Of a stretch of DNA of 64,000 nucleotides, positions 12,291 through 23,611 are shown one piece after another (the stretch's first letter is position 1; the number at the start of each line of letters is the position of its first letter). The notes under the pieces were generated by a model that saw only the letters and a program-made list of their open reading frames with translations, did not search any database and was not told the DNA's origin. The DNA lies in assembly GCA_963693315.1 (NCBI GenBank), contig OY856187.1:427785638-427849637 (forward strand), written 5' to 3'. The position numbers and the translations under genes are program-made. The stretch is from Diogma glabrata. Lineage: Eukaryota > Arthropoda > Insecta > Diptera > Cylindrotomidae.

Positions 12291-13228
12291 CTACGAAAAC
12301 AACTTTTGTATAAATTAATTATGTTGCAGAATTTAAATTATTCTTATAGTTAAATTTTTTTTCCAAATTTTGAGTTTTGACTTTCTTATGGAAAACTTGA
12401 ATAACTTGGTGCAAACTGCACCAATATTCGTGTCTTTTAACTTAAAAGAAAGAAAATTAAAGTTACTATAGGCTCCAAGAAATTAAAAAAAAGTAGTGTC
12501 TTTATTTGCTCAAAATTTATGGTGTTGAAAATGGAAAAATTTAAAAAAAACGTGAATTTTTCGTATTTTTTCAACTTTTTTCGACTGTAACTTCCAGAAT
12601 CCTTAATGGATTTTTATAAAATATAGCTCAAAATGTTTGTCGGCATATTTAATATGCATATGTTTCATTAATATATTTAATTTGTTTGTTTTGTAAAATA
12701 TGCGATCCAAAAACCGAAACAACATTTTTGATCACCGAAAAAATTGGTTTTTCGTGAATATCTCAAAAACAAGAGCTAACCAAAAAAATGAATATGATAT
12801 TCGTGTTCAGGAGGTCCAAATCTATAAGAAAAGTTGGGTTTTATTCAGGGAGACAAAAAAAATTTCAAAATTTGTAAACTAGTGTTATTCATTCACTTTG
12901 ATGTTTGAAACTATAAATTATTTTCTAGTTTTTAATGCAAACAACTCAATAACAATTATATGATTTTTGTCACCGGTGCTCAAATTTATAATTATTTAGA
13001 AGAAATAAATTGGAACGATATCATGCTAAATTTTTAAATTTAGCACGATTTAGAATTTGGAGACCATTTAGCATTCTATTGGAATGTAGTTTTATATTTA
13101 CAAACAAAAAACCGTATTTTTTCGTGTCATAATTAACAGTTCAATTTTGAGTAATTTATTAATATTTAAAGTTAATCACATTAAGACACTCTATTAACAA
13201 AAGGAAAAATGTTGAGCTAGTTTCATTA

Positions 13229-13668
13229 ATGATGTTGTTGCAGGATTCAACATTATCCCGAAATGATAATTTTAACGATTTTAGTTATGTTTCTAAAACA
13301 TCAGCTATCATTTATGCAGAAAAGTTAATAAAAAGTTTGTTTCCGGATACCAAAACATCGAAAATGTTTAGTTAATAATGGCGGATCAATAAGATAAGGA
13401 AAAGGAAAATTCTCCAAATCCGACCGAACTCACCGAATGTACATTAGTCATGGAATTGAAAAATACGATTTCACCAATCGAAAATAGTAAAGTTATTCGT
13501 TCAAATAATTATTCATTACCGGACAAGGAATTTAATTTATATAGCGCATGTAAAACACTCATTCCTACCCTAGAAAAGCTAATAAAAACTAGAAATCGTT
13601 TGCAGTTTCCAATGTTAAACGCTCTTGTATTTTTTAAATATTATTTTTCAGATGAAAATAAATTTTGA
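13229..13668 (+). pseudogene. hAT transposase C-terminal remnant
   Basis: Two short frames survive. One runs 13,229-13,375 and contains FSYVSKTSAIIYAEKL; the other runs 13,450-13,668 and contains LEKLIKTRNRLQFPMLNALV and FFKYYFS. The RNRL...LNALVFFK pattern resembles the hAT dimerisation domain near the C terminus of these transposases. Its place inside an element with hAT ends and an 8-bp duplication supports this, but the similarity is short and untested. Stop codons separate the pieces, so no protein is expected. Confidence 0.45.
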
Positions 13669-13839
13669 TTGCTTTTGATATAATTTTGATTTTTTAAAAC
13701 TATTGTTTTTATTAAAGGCATTATCCGGATTATTATCCGGATATCCGGATTATTATCCGGATATCCGGATAACTACTTTACATACTATTCGATATCCGGA
13801 TAGTTAAAATCACGGATAATTAGAAACATTACATTATAA

Positions 13840-14074
13840 GCAATAACAACAACAACAAATTTTCAACTTTTGTTCCTTCTTGGATAGACAGTTTTGTTTA
13901 TGTCTATTTCTGTTTATATATTTTGTTTCCAAATTTTTTTAGAAACATATTAAGGGAAACATTTTTGACAAAAATTGTAATTATTAGTTAGATGTTTCTT
14001 GAGCAATTTTTTGTGTGATTCCAGATTCGATTCCACGACTTCTGAATAACAGGAACAGTTGGAAAATAAATTTG
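13840..14074. other. Non-coding flank of the hAT element
   Basis: No coding or repeat signal beyond AT-richness is seen. Confidence 0.4.
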
Positions 14075-14355
14075 AATCTTTGATTTTGGATTAACTATTG
14101 GAGTATTTTTAGAATTTTGAAAAAAGTTTCAATCTTTGATTTTGTTATAATTTTTGCAATATTTTTAGCATTTTGGGAAGAGTTTGACTTTTTAATTTTG
14201 TTATATTTCTTGCATTAATCTTGGAATTTTGAAAATAGTTTCAATTTTTGATTTTTTAATAATTTTTAGAAAATTTTTGGTATGTTGAAAAAGTTTAAAT
14301 TTTGGATTTTATTATAATTTTTGGAATATTTTTAGAATTTTGAAAAAGTTTATTT
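14075..14355. repeat. AT-rich minisatellite, second block
   Basis: It repeats words such as ATTTTTAGAATTTTGAAAAA and TTTGATTTTGTTATAATTTT at about 60-70-bp spacing, matching 8,766-9,090. The two blocks lie on either side of the hAT element. Confidence 0.7.
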
Positions 14356-14362
14356 GTACTTT

Positions 14363-15740
14363 TTAACCGACTTCAAAAAAGAAGGAGGTTCTGTGTTTCA
14401 CTTGGGTTTTTTTTTATGTCTATTGATGTTTGTTAACCGATTTCTTAGAAACGGCTCATTTGATTTTAATGATTTAATTTGTTTTCTATTTAGGTAGATG
14501 CCGAAATGGTCTCATATTTTTTTCTATGACGTAAAAAACACCAGTTTTCTAGAAAAACGAAAAAAACTGTGTTTTTTGATAAATGTTGATGTATGATTGC
14601 TTACCGATTTCTCAAAAGCGGCTCATACGATTTGGATGATTTAAATTGCATTCTATTAATGGTTGCTTTGGAGATTAATCTGCATTATTTTCTATGATGT
14701 AAATTGGAAAAAGCTGTATTTTTAATGCCTGTTCACTGTTTTCCTAAAAACGACTCATTCGATTTGGATGATTTAAATTGTATTCGATTAAGATAAATGC
14801 CGAAGTGGTCCCATATTATTTTCTATGACGCAAAAAATACCGTATTTCAGAAAATTGAAAAAATCTGTATTTTTCTATATATATTCACCGATTTCTCATA
14901 AACGACTCATTGGATTTGAATGGTTTTAATTGTTTTCTATTTGGGTGGATTTCGAGAAAGTCTTGTATTTTTTTCTAAGACCCGAAAAATATCGTTTTTC
15001 TCCGATAGATAGCAAATATAAATTTTGCAGACTTATTTCAGTCAGCAAAGTGGCACTTTTCCTGCCTAGGCAGCAAAGCAAGTACTTTGCTGCCTAGGCA
15101 GCAAAATAATTAGACCTCATAGAAATAAACAGATATTTACATTCCCATAACAACTAAATCTTCCAACAATTGCGATTTTTTTTTTCATTTTTAAAATTTT
15201 GCTTTATTTTTAAAGTAATAATTATTAAATTACATATCATTGTAATTAATCGGATAAAAAATTATATGTTCAACTCGGCAGCAAGGTAGATTGACTGCCT
15301 TGGCTGAATTCCTAGCCTTGCTGCGCTCGGCTATGAACTATCAGCCGCGGCAGTCAATCTACTACTTTGCTGCCTAGTTAAACAAATAACTATTTTCAGA
15401 AAATTGAAAAAAAATGTATTTTTTATGTATTTTCGTCGATTTCTTCGAAACCTCTTATTGTATTTGGATGGTTTGAGCTGTATTATATTGCTTTAGATTC
15501 CGAGTTGCTCCAATATAATTTTCTATGACAGGAAATTTACCTTTTTTCTCAAAAAATCGAAAAATCATTGATTACTTGATTGTCATTGATGAATACATTC
15601 CGAGACTTAGTTATTACTTCAAAAACGCCTTTTTAACCGACATTTGGGTATAAAACCAAACTAAAAAATGGAAAAATAAAAAACTTTAAAAAAACAAATA
15701 GAACCGACTTCAAAAAACACAAAAAAGTGAAAAATAAAAT
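14363..15740. repeat. Tandem 'AACCGACTTC' repeat with inserted hairpin element
   Basis: Starting at TTTAACCGACTTCAAAAAAG, four units of about 145-150 bp each contain ACCGATTTCT, CGGCTCATTYGAT, TTTTCTATGACG and an AAAAA-TGTATTTTT block (14,440-15,010). A fifth partial unit follows at 15,400-15,640. Between them, 15,010-15,385 is a different, hairpin-rich sequence. CTGCCTAGGCAGCAAAG (15062-15078) is perfectly mirrored at 15085-15101, and GGCAGCAAGGTAGATTGACTG near 15,280 is mirrored near 15,370. No coding sequence is seen. Confidence 0.7.
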
Positions 15741-16271
15741 AACTCAATTGTGACTTTAGAGACAAAATTACAGCTAACTATTGATTTATTTAATTTAATT
15801 ATATTTAACTACAGACAAAAAAAAATTACGGTTTTAAACAAAGTTATTATATTATAGAATTTATTTATTATTATAATTATCACAATTATTATAGTTGTTA
15901 CAATAGTTATTATATTATAAAAGTTGTTTGTAGCACAAAACTGTTCGAAGTCGGTGCCAAATTGACAAAAAAATGACTAACATGTCATCAGTTTGGCACC
16001 GATTTCCAACAGTTTTCTGCTACAAATAACTTTTATAGTATAATAACTATTGTAACAACTATAATAATTGTGATAACTATAATAATAAATAAATTCTATA
16101 ATATAATAACTTTGTTTAAAACCGTAATTTTTTTGTCTGTAGTTAAATATAATTAAATTAAATAAATCAATAGTTAGCTGTATTTTTGTCTCTAAAGTCA
16201 CAATTGAGTTATTTTTCCCTTTTTTGTGTTTTTTGAAGTCGGTTCTATTTTTTTTTTAAAAGTTTTTACAA
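15681..16271. repeat. Near-perfect palindrome of about 590 bp
   Basis: The arms (about 280 bp each) mirror one another around 15,976. For example, CGGTGCCAA at 15952-15960 pairs with TTGGCACCG at 15993-16001, and GAACCGACTTC at 15,701 pairs with GAAGTCGGTTC near 16,240. The loop is about 32 bp. Each arm ends in the ACCGACTTC word that also opens the repeat at 14,363, so both belong to one family. The 74-codon minus frame across it is incidental. Confidence 0.85.
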
Positions 16272-17605
<1,334 letters not shown>

Positions 17606-17704
17606 GTCTATCATATATTAAAAGCGTATGCTAAAGCGCATTCTAAGGTATTTTCTATTTAAATAAGTCATAAGAGGAATTTTAAGAGATTGAGTCAAAC
17701 AGGA

Positions 17705-17985
17705 CTCTTGAATTTGATTTACCCACATGGAGGAATCAGTTTTTGTTGCTTTGTAGATTTTTTTATTTTTGATCTACGGGTATGACGACCACGAGTACTC
17801 CAGTCCCTGCTATTGACTTACGATTTAACGTGAGAAATAACATACCGCTGACAATAGCAGTGAGATATCACTAGGCAAGGTGATATCTTAGGAGTTCTGT
17901 CGAATGAACTATATTCAGTCAACGGTAGAACCCTCCTTCGGACAGCAAACTAAGCGAGGGCTTTCATCTACGAAGGGGGTACTGT
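17705..17985 (+). repeat. Dispersed repeat, copy B
   Basis: It contains CACATGGAGGAATCAGTTTT, TTGATCTACGGGTATGAC, ACTCCAGTCCCTGCTATTGA, GGTGATATCTTAGG and CAGTCAACGGTAGAACC, in the order seen in copies A, C and D. Confidence 0.7.
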
Positions 17986-18861
17986 AGAGGTTAATATATT
18001 TAAATAATTAATCTCTACAAACATCTACAAACGTCTAAAAATTGATCGATGTAAATCACATTGCAGCGCTTAACAATTAATTGAACGAAAAACGAACCAA
18101 ATATCAAAAATCGATTTCGCAGTTCAATGGAAATCTTTTCCATTTGTGGTTGGCGGTAAAAAAGTTGATTAAAACTCACTTTTGTTCGAAATGTTCTCAA
18201 AGTAACATAAAATAGAATCACACAGTGATCTCGTTAGATGTTAATTTGATTTATATATTTATATATACTTAGTGTAAAACCTAAATATTAAAAGGTGTAT
18301 AAATTATAAATACTAAAGGTCTATTTATTATAAAAAGTAGTGCGTGTACCAGAGTACACAGGTAAGAAGTGAAACTTCTTTATGACATATCATTTTTCTA
18401 CTTTTTACAACTTCACAGAAATTGGGTAGATAAGGCTTAAGAAAAAAAAACGCCGATTAGTGATAACCAATTGGTTGGTGAGTATATATCTTCGTATATA
18501 TCTCTGATACACTCCACACTGTTCGCCTGTAACGGTTGATGGTAAGTAAAATCAAAACGCTAAATTCTTTAACAAGATTTGTAAATGTTTGCATGTTCTA
18601 TTGACAGGCAATTAGTTGAACTGTGGTAGAACTTTGGAGTTCCTCATAAACTAGGTTTACTAGCTGCCAAAGGGTTTTTAGCAATATTTCGAAATACTTT
18701 TATACGTTATATCTTTCAATAATCTGAAATTAATTTGGAAAATATTTTTACAATATTATTTATTATTATTATTATTATTTCTGTTTTTTTTTCTCATTTT
18801 ACAATGGTAAGTATTATTTAAACTAGACGGATCATAGAGATTAAGTCTAGAAGAAATTCTA
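17986..18861. other. Non-coding AT-rich DNA
   Basis: I see no supportable gene; short frames lack recognisable motifs. Confidence 0.45.
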
Positions 18862-19271
18862 TTATTTATTAAGGAATGTTCTTGCTATAGAACATGTTTT
18901 TAGAATTACGGCTTTTTGACATTGTTGATGAACATATCCTGGAAGATTAAAATTCTTTACGTGTTCGATAAAACTTAATGGAGTTATTCCTGTTGTCGAA
19001 ATTACTTCAACATTTTTTTGTTTCCAAATCCTTTTTAACTCAATTGCAAGCGGAGCATATTTATCTTTTTTTTCCTGATACTTTGTTATTATATTGGAGT
19101 CTACCGGTACTGCTATATCTATTAAATAGGTAATTGATTTTGTTTTATGTTGCAAAGTGATATCCGGTCTATTACAAATTATTGTTTTATCTGTATAAAT
19201 CGTAACATCCCAATATAACTTATATTCATCATTTTCTAATATGCTATCCGGGATGTATTTATAATATGGTG
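18862..19271 (-). pseudogene. C-terminal fragment of a non-LTR retrotransposon ORF (R2/R4-Dong-like)
   Basis: The minus frame is open from about 19,271 and includes PYYKYIPDSILENDEYKLYW, TDKTIICNRPDITL, YLIDIAVPVDSN, LAIELKRIWKQ, TTGITPLSFIEHVKNFNL and CQKAVILKTCSIARTFL. This is the C-terminal block I associate with restriction-like-endonuclease non-LTR elements of the R2/R4 group, where RPDI... and DIAVP lie in the nuclease region. The reverse transcriptase is missing; a simple AT repeat lies directly upstream. It ends normally at a stop. The clade assignment is from memory of family patterns. Confidence 0.6.
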
Positions 19272-19289
19272 TGCTATTTTTATTTTATA

Positions 19290-19550
19290 TTATTATTGCA
19301 TATGAAATGCATATATAAATGCATGTATTATATTGCATGTATTATAATGCATGTATTATAATGCATGTATAATGCATATTATAATGCATGTATTATAATG
19401 CATGTATAATGTATGCAATGTATGTATAATGCAATGTATAATGCATATTATAATGCATGTATTATATATACATTACAATACATGAATATTAAAATGAAAT
19501 GAAATTTATTTTATATTATAAAATTTCATATTATATAATATGAATTTCAT
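19290..19550. repeat. Simple tandem repeat of ATGCATGTATTATA-like units
   Basis: ATAATGCATGTATTATAATG and shortened variants recur from 19,310 to 19,480, then AT-rich drift up to the Penelope fragment. Confidence 0.85.
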
Positions 19551-19554
19551 ATGC

Positions 19555-19857
19555 ATTTACCCAATCAGCTACAAGAGCTGCGAGAAAAAGTACGTGGGGC
19601 AAACATCTAGGAAAATCTCTACCCGGTTAGAAGAACATTGCAAAGCAGTTACGACAGAAAACGTCAATAAATCCAGTGTTGCGCTTCATATGGTCGAAAA
19701 CCCAACACATACAATAGATTTAGCCAATTCCAAAATTATAAAAACAGTTCGGAAAAATTGGGAACTAGACGCATATGAAACGCTATATATTGAAAAACAC
19801 AAACCAAATATCATGAACTGCGAAGAAAAACAAAACGTCATAACATCAGACTTATTT
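19555..19857 (+). pseudogene. Penelope-like element, 5'-truncated copy: GIY-YIG endonuclease part
   Basis: From about 19,555 the frame reads SYKSCEKKYVGQTSRKISTR, ALHMVENPTH, WELDAYE and YIEKHKPNIMNCEEKQNVIT. It is nearly identical to 25,905-26,205. The GIY-YIG nuclease (here the YVGQTSR portion with the downstream Arg and Glu-His) nicks target DNA in Penelope retrotransposition. The copy is cut at 19,857 by the RTE insertion and resumes at 23,281 with its 3' sequence. Confidence 0.88.
19848..19857. repeat. Left target-site duplication of the RTE insertion
   Basis: AGACTTATTT here recurs at 23281-23290. The sequence before it (CATC) and after the right copy (AACCTCATTAAAT) rejoin to match the uninterrupted Penelope copy near 26,195-26,215. 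Confidence 0.85.
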
Positions 19858-19914
19858 CTCTCTCTCTGGCGTTTACATCCCATGAAGGGATTTTGCCGTC
19901 TGTGCAATAAGCTT

Positions 19915-22857
19915 CTAATCATCTCGTTCCATGACCAGTTGACCCCAGTTTCGACATCCTATATCACGAAGGTCTTGGATGATGTCATCACGCCAGCGTT
20001 GTCTAGGTCTTCCTCTTCGACGAACACCAGCTGATTGTTGTTGGGACGCTTTTTTTATCATTCTTTCTAATGGAGCCCTTTCTACATGACCAAACCATCT
20101 GATCCGGTTAGATTTAATGAATCCGATTACATCGCAGCCTCCAAGAAGCTGTCTAATTTCGTGATTCATTCGGATTCTATACTGATTCTCAGCAACTTTA
20201 CATGGACCATAAATTGTTCGTATGACCTTCCTCTCGAATGTTGATAAAATTCTACAATCGGAGGAAGTCAGTGTCCAGCTTTCACTTCCAAATGTAAGCA
20301 CAGGTCGAATTAATGTTTTGTAAAGTGTGAGTTTACACGACCGCGAAAGATGTTTTGACCGCAGAAGTTTTGAGTATACGTAGAAAACTCTGTATGCGGC
20401 AGAGACACGGGCTTTGATATCTGCCTGCATGTCATTTGACGATGTTATTACAGACCCGAGGTATTTGAAGTTTTCCACGCGTTCCACTTCGTAGTCGCCA
20501 GTATCCAGATTTCCGGGAGGTACGTTCTTAGATGTTGTTAGCACTTTAGTCTTGCCGGTGTTGATGCATAATCCAAGTCGTTTAGCATTTCTTTCAAGCT
20601 GAGAGAGACTATCTTTAATATCGCTCGTTCTACGTCCGAGAAGCACAATATCATCTGCGTAGCCAAGAACTTGACTAGATTTATTATATATGCAGTTTTG
20701 CGTCTCAATTCGACTTTTTCTTATGGCGTACTCCAGCGCCAAATTAAACAGTACAGGCGCGAGTGCATCACCTTGTCGAACACCTGATGTTATATCGAAA
20801 GGATCAGAAACTGACCCTTCGATTACTATTCTACAGTTTGATCCCGACGTTGTGAGTTTGCACAGAGAAACAAGTTTCTCTGGGATACCAAGGCATATGA
20901 GTGCGGACCAGAGGTTGTCGCGGATGATACTATCATATGCTTGCCTGAAATCAACGTAGAGCTGGTGAATGCTGATGTTGTACTCCCAACATTTTTCCAG
21001 AATCATCCTTAATGTAAAACATTGATCTGTGGTTGAGCGGTTGGGACGAAAACCACACTGATAGTCACCGATGATAGATTCGGCGAACGGGATGAGTCGA
21101 GCAAGTACAACATTAGCTAGTATTTTATATGCAGTATTCAACAGTGCGATCCCACGATAATTTTCACACTTTAGACGGTCACCTTTCTTATGTAGCGGAA
21201 CAATGAGAGCTGTTTTCCATTCAGCAGGTAGTTCTTCATGGTCCCAGATTGCAAGAATCAGATCGTATATACGTGAGACCAGAGCTGCTCCTCCATTTTT
21301 CAAAAGTTCTGCGGGAATTCCATCGAAACCTGGTGATTTGCCATTTTTCAGTTTTTTAATTGCAGCTTCCACTTCCTCTATTGCTGGGTAAGGGACAAAA
21401 ATCTCCTCAGTTGATGGAGCAATTGCTCGAATAGGATGAACTTCATTCGTCCTATTCAATAGGTCTTGAAAGTGGGATCGCCACACTGCCAGCACATCAC
21501 GTTCACTTGTTGTAAGTTCATTATTTTCATTTTTGATGGCTGTAGATCTTGGGTGGAAATCTTTTGTCAGATTCCGTACATTGGCAAAGCACTCTTTTGA
21601 ATTTCCGCTGGCCGCATGTTGGTTGATGTCTTCAATGCAGTTCTTCATGTGTTCGCGTTTCTTTTTACGTAGAAGTTTTGCTGAGGCTTTCCTGGCGCAT
21701 AGATAATCAGCTTGGGAGCTTCGGGTGTTCCTTGTTAACCATTTTTCTCGCAGTTTTTGTTTATGTTCAACGGATTTGCGGCACTCGTCGTCGAACCATT
21801 CGTTGTGTGATTTCGGTGGCCGCTTTCCGATTGTAGTTTGTGCTGCGGCTATAATGGTTGATTGAAGCGTTTGCCATTCTTCTTGTATGTTTAATGGCAT
21901 CTCAGAAGAGATGTCATGCTCTTCTATGCTTTGCGTTACAATTTCCTGATATCTGTTCAGCGTTTCCGGATGTTTAAACGCATCGACGTTCCAGCGCACG
22001 GTCTTTTTTGCTTGTCTATTAAATGTAGATGATAATTTGCACTTGTACTTAAAGATGACAAGCATATGATCAGTGTTCATATCAGCACCTCTGTATGATC
22101 GAACGTCAGTTACACTTGTGGAGTGTCTCGTAGAAATCATGACGTGATCGATTTGATTTTCCGTTCGTCCGTCATTTGATTTCCACGTTGCCTTGTGGAT
22201 TCTCTTGTGAGGGAAGAAAGTGCTGGAAATTACTAGATCATACATCATAGACAGCTCGGCTGCGCGAAAACCGTTATTGTTGCTGGTATGATGCAAGCTG
22301 TTAGGGCCGATATGTGTTTTAAGTTCTGCAATCCTACCGATTTGAGCATTAAAGTCACCTACCACGATTTTTATATCGCGCCGCGGGATTTTATTGATGA
22401 CTTCTTCGAGTTCTAGGAAGAACAGGTCTTTAATATCATCTGCTTTATCTTCAGTAGGTGCATGAACATTGCTGATCGTTACATTGAATTTTTGCGTGCG
22501 GATTCTCAGTGTGCATAACCGCATATTAATTGGGCAGAAGTCGATAACATGCTGATTCACGCGACGGTGTATAAGAAAGCCAACTCCAAATTCTCCTCCG
22601 TTTTGATGACCGCAATAATAAAGAGTGTATCCTTTCGCTGTTTCATGGATTCCACTACCTTGCCATCTTAGTTCTTGTAATGCCACTATATCTAGTGTGT
22701 AGCTCTCGACTTGTTGTGTGAGTTTTAGGAGATCTCCTGTTCTTCTGAGGCTTAGCACGTTCCAGGTTCCCATTTTTAAATCGTAGTCCGGGTACAGTTT
22801 CCGAGGTCGTTCCAATAATGATTCCGAGATATTCCGAGGCCTGTGTACAGAATTCAT
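19915..22857 (-). CDS. RTE endonuclease-reverse transcriptase, intact ORF
   Basis: The first ATG is at 22857; the frame is open 15 codons further upstream from a TTG. The protein has about 980 residues. The N-terminal endonuclease begins MGTWNVLSLRRTGDL, with VALQELRW (Glu), VVGDFNAQIG (Asp, Asn), NQIDHVMIS (Asp) and NTDHMLVIF (Asp-His). The reverse transcriptase has LKNGKSPGFDGIPAELLK, GFRPNRSTTDQ, YVDFRQAYDS, SGVRQGDALAPVLFNLALE and the catalytic YADDIVLL. The C terminus ends in the RRRGRPRQRWRDDI tail usual for RTE. All catalytic residues are present and there is no stop or frameshift, so it could be active. It copies its own RNA at a nicked chromosomal site. Confidence 0.93.
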   Translation of the reverse strand: MNSVHRPRNISESLLERPRKLYPDYDLKMGTWNVLSLRRTGDLLKLTQQVESYTLDIVALQELRWQGSGIHETAKGYTLYYCGHQNGGEFGVGFLIHRRVNQHVIDFCPINMRLCTLRIRTQKFNVTISNVHAPTEDKADDIKDLFFLELEEVINKIPRRDIKIVVGDFNAQIGRIAELKTHIGPNSLHHTSNNNGFRAAELSMMYDLVISSTFFPHKRIHKATWKSNDGRTENQIDHVMISTRHSTSVTDVRSYRGADMNTDHMLVIFKYKCKLSSTFNRQAKKTVRWNVDAFKHPETLNRYQEIVTQSIEEHDISSEMPLNIQEEWQTLQSTIIAAAQTTIGKRPPKSHNEWFDDECRKSVEHKQKLREKWLTRNTRSSQADYLCARKASAKLLRKKKREHMKNCIEDINQHAASGNSKECFANVRNLTKDFHPRSTAIKNENNELTTSERDVLAVWRSHFQDLLNRTNEVHPIRAIAPSTEEIFVPYPAIEEVEAAIKKLKNGKSPGFDGIPAELLKNGGAALVSRIYDLILAIWDHEELPAEWKTALIVPLHKKGDRLKCENYRGIALLNTAYKILANVVLARLIPFAESIIGDYQCGFRPNRSTTDQCFTLRMILEKCWEYNISIHQLYVDFRQAYDSIIRDNLWSALICLGIPEKLVSLCKLTTSGSNCRIVIEGSVSDPFDITSGVRQGDALAPVLFNLALEYAIRKSRIETQNCIYNKSSQVLGYADDIVLLGRRTSDIKDSLSQLERNAKRLGLCINTGKTKVLTTSKNVPPGNLDTGDYEVERVENFKYLGSVITSSNDMQADIKARVSAAYRVFYVYSKLLRSKHLSRSCKLTLYKTLIRPVLTFGSESWTLTSSDCRILSTFERKVIRTIYGPCKVAENQYRIRMNHEIRQLLGGCDVIGFIKSNRIRWFGHVERAPLERMIKKASQQQSAGVRRRGRPRQRWRDDIIQDLRDIGCRNWGQLVMERDD

Positions 22858-22957
22858 GACAATAATTTTTTTACGGAAATGGGGTGTTAGCCCTTCGCCC
22901 AACCCAAATTTTCGTGAATGGGTTCGTTCTGCAACTTAAGGTCACCAGAAACAACCT

Positions 22958-23118
22958 TTTTACACGTTTATATAGCGAGTCGCTTGATCCAAGTCAGACG
23001 CCCGCTGCAAGCCGCCCCTAACATGGAGAACAGACGCTTTCTACACATTTATATAGCGAGCCGCTTGATCCAAGACAGACGCCCGCTCCAAGCCGCCCCT
23101 AACATGGAGAACAGACGC
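22958..23118. repeat. Two 81-bp tandem units in the RTE 5' region
   Basis: TTTATATAGCGAG starts at 22967 and 23048, each followed by CGCTTGATCCAAG, CAGACGCCCGCT, AAGCCGCCCCTAACATGGAG and AACAGACGCTT. Tandem 5' monomers can act as promoter repeats in non-LTR elements; here that is only a suggestion. Confidence 0.85.
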
Positions 23119-23280
23119 TTGAGTTGCATTGGTTTTATGGCGCCAATGACTCGTCATGGTGCAGAATCATTGAGTATAAGCAGTATTTACTCTGCCCCTC
23201 TCAACTACACCAACCTAATTATGTTAGCGTTACCCAGGTAGCGCGGCGTGGACGTAGAATTTCGGATTTTCGCTACCCAA

Positions 23281-23611
23281 AGACTTATTTAACCTCATTA
23301 AATAAAATTTTAAAGAATAATCATAATCAAACTGTAACTTCTCAATATTTAGCTTTAAGATGTTTAATTCATAAATTCATTTCTATTTTGTATTGGTAAA
23401 ATTCACAACGCCCACAATTTTTGTACTTATCCTTATTTTATTATACTTAAAACAATTGTTATTCTTAAAATGTTCAAATTTCGGGTTTTCCCACATTAAT
23501 TTAATTAGCTTACGGAAGTTTCGTTGTCAAGGAAGGAATTTTTAGATTTAGTTGTAAATATTTTCTCTCTGAGGATGATCGAAAGATTGAAACACGTGTA
23601 AGAGAAATAAG
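23281..23611 (+). repeat. Upstream Penelope 3' sequence (pseudo-LTR)
   Basis: This is nearly identical to 26,215-26,545, which follows the longer Penelope copy. It is the resumed 3' part of the 5'-truncated copy split by RTE. It lies directly before the longer copy in the same orientation, which is the characteristic Penelope arrangement (pLTR). Confidence 0.85.
23562..23607 (+). ncRNA. Hammerhead-ribozyme-like motif, upstream copy
   Basis: Stem I is TTTCTCT (23562-23568) with AGAGAAA (23601-23607). The CUGANGA core is CTGAGGA (23569-23575). Stem II is GATC-GAAA-GATT, followed by the GAAA core (23589-23592) and a short stem III ACACGTGT. The predicted cleavage is after A23600 in GUA. One extra U (23576) precedes stem II. 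Hammerhead motifs are known in Penelope pLTRs. Activity is not shown. Confidence 0.6.

Larger units (their letters stand above)
10214..13085. mobile_element. Foldback-like element with arms of about 750 bp
   Basis: The left arm (10,214 to about 10,990) and the right arm (about 12,340 to 13,085) are inverted copies. For example, TTGGTGCAGTTTGCACCAAG is mirrored by CTTGGTGCAAACTGCACCAA, and the block around CACGAATATCATATTCATTT recurs inverted near 12,790. The outermost shared words are TTCCAAC.GAATGCTAAATGG. The centre is unique and holds a Penelope fragment and a tandem array. I see no transposase. I could not identify a target-site duplication. Transcripts across both arms would form a long hairpin. 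Confidence 0.7.
9948..13831. mobile_element. hAT DNA transposon, non-autonomous relic with foldback insertion
   Basis: The ends are TAGTGTTTCCAATCCGG on the left and the reverse complement of TAATGTTTCTAATTATCCG on the right, of the TAGNGTTTC hAT type. Both ends are bordered by the same 8-bp sequence CATTATAA (9940-9947 and 13832-13839), a perfect hAT target-site duplication. Clusters of the palindrome-like ATATCCGGATAT lie just inside both ends (9,970-10,050 and 13,720-13,805), as subterminal repeats that transposases bind. A transposase C-terminal remnant is at 13,229-13,668. The middle is occupied by a foldback element, so the hAT is an old insertion later used as a target. Confidence 0.8.
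19858..23280 (-). mobile_element. Full-length RTE-clade non-LTR retrotransposon (3.4 kb)
   Basis: It is bounded by a 10-bp direct repeat AGACTTATTT and inserted into the upstream Penelope copy. It has one long ORF, a 5' region with two 81-bp tandem units, a 3' UTR of only about 57 bp and an (AG)n-type tail (CGCCAGAGAGAG on the minus strand) rather than poly-A. A very short 3' UTR with a simple-repeat tail is typical of RTE elements. Nothing visible disables it. Confidence 0.88.

Noticed and set aside
15977..16201. 74-codon minus frame
   Set aside because: It lies in a palindrome arm and is low-complexity Tyr-rich; no function supported.
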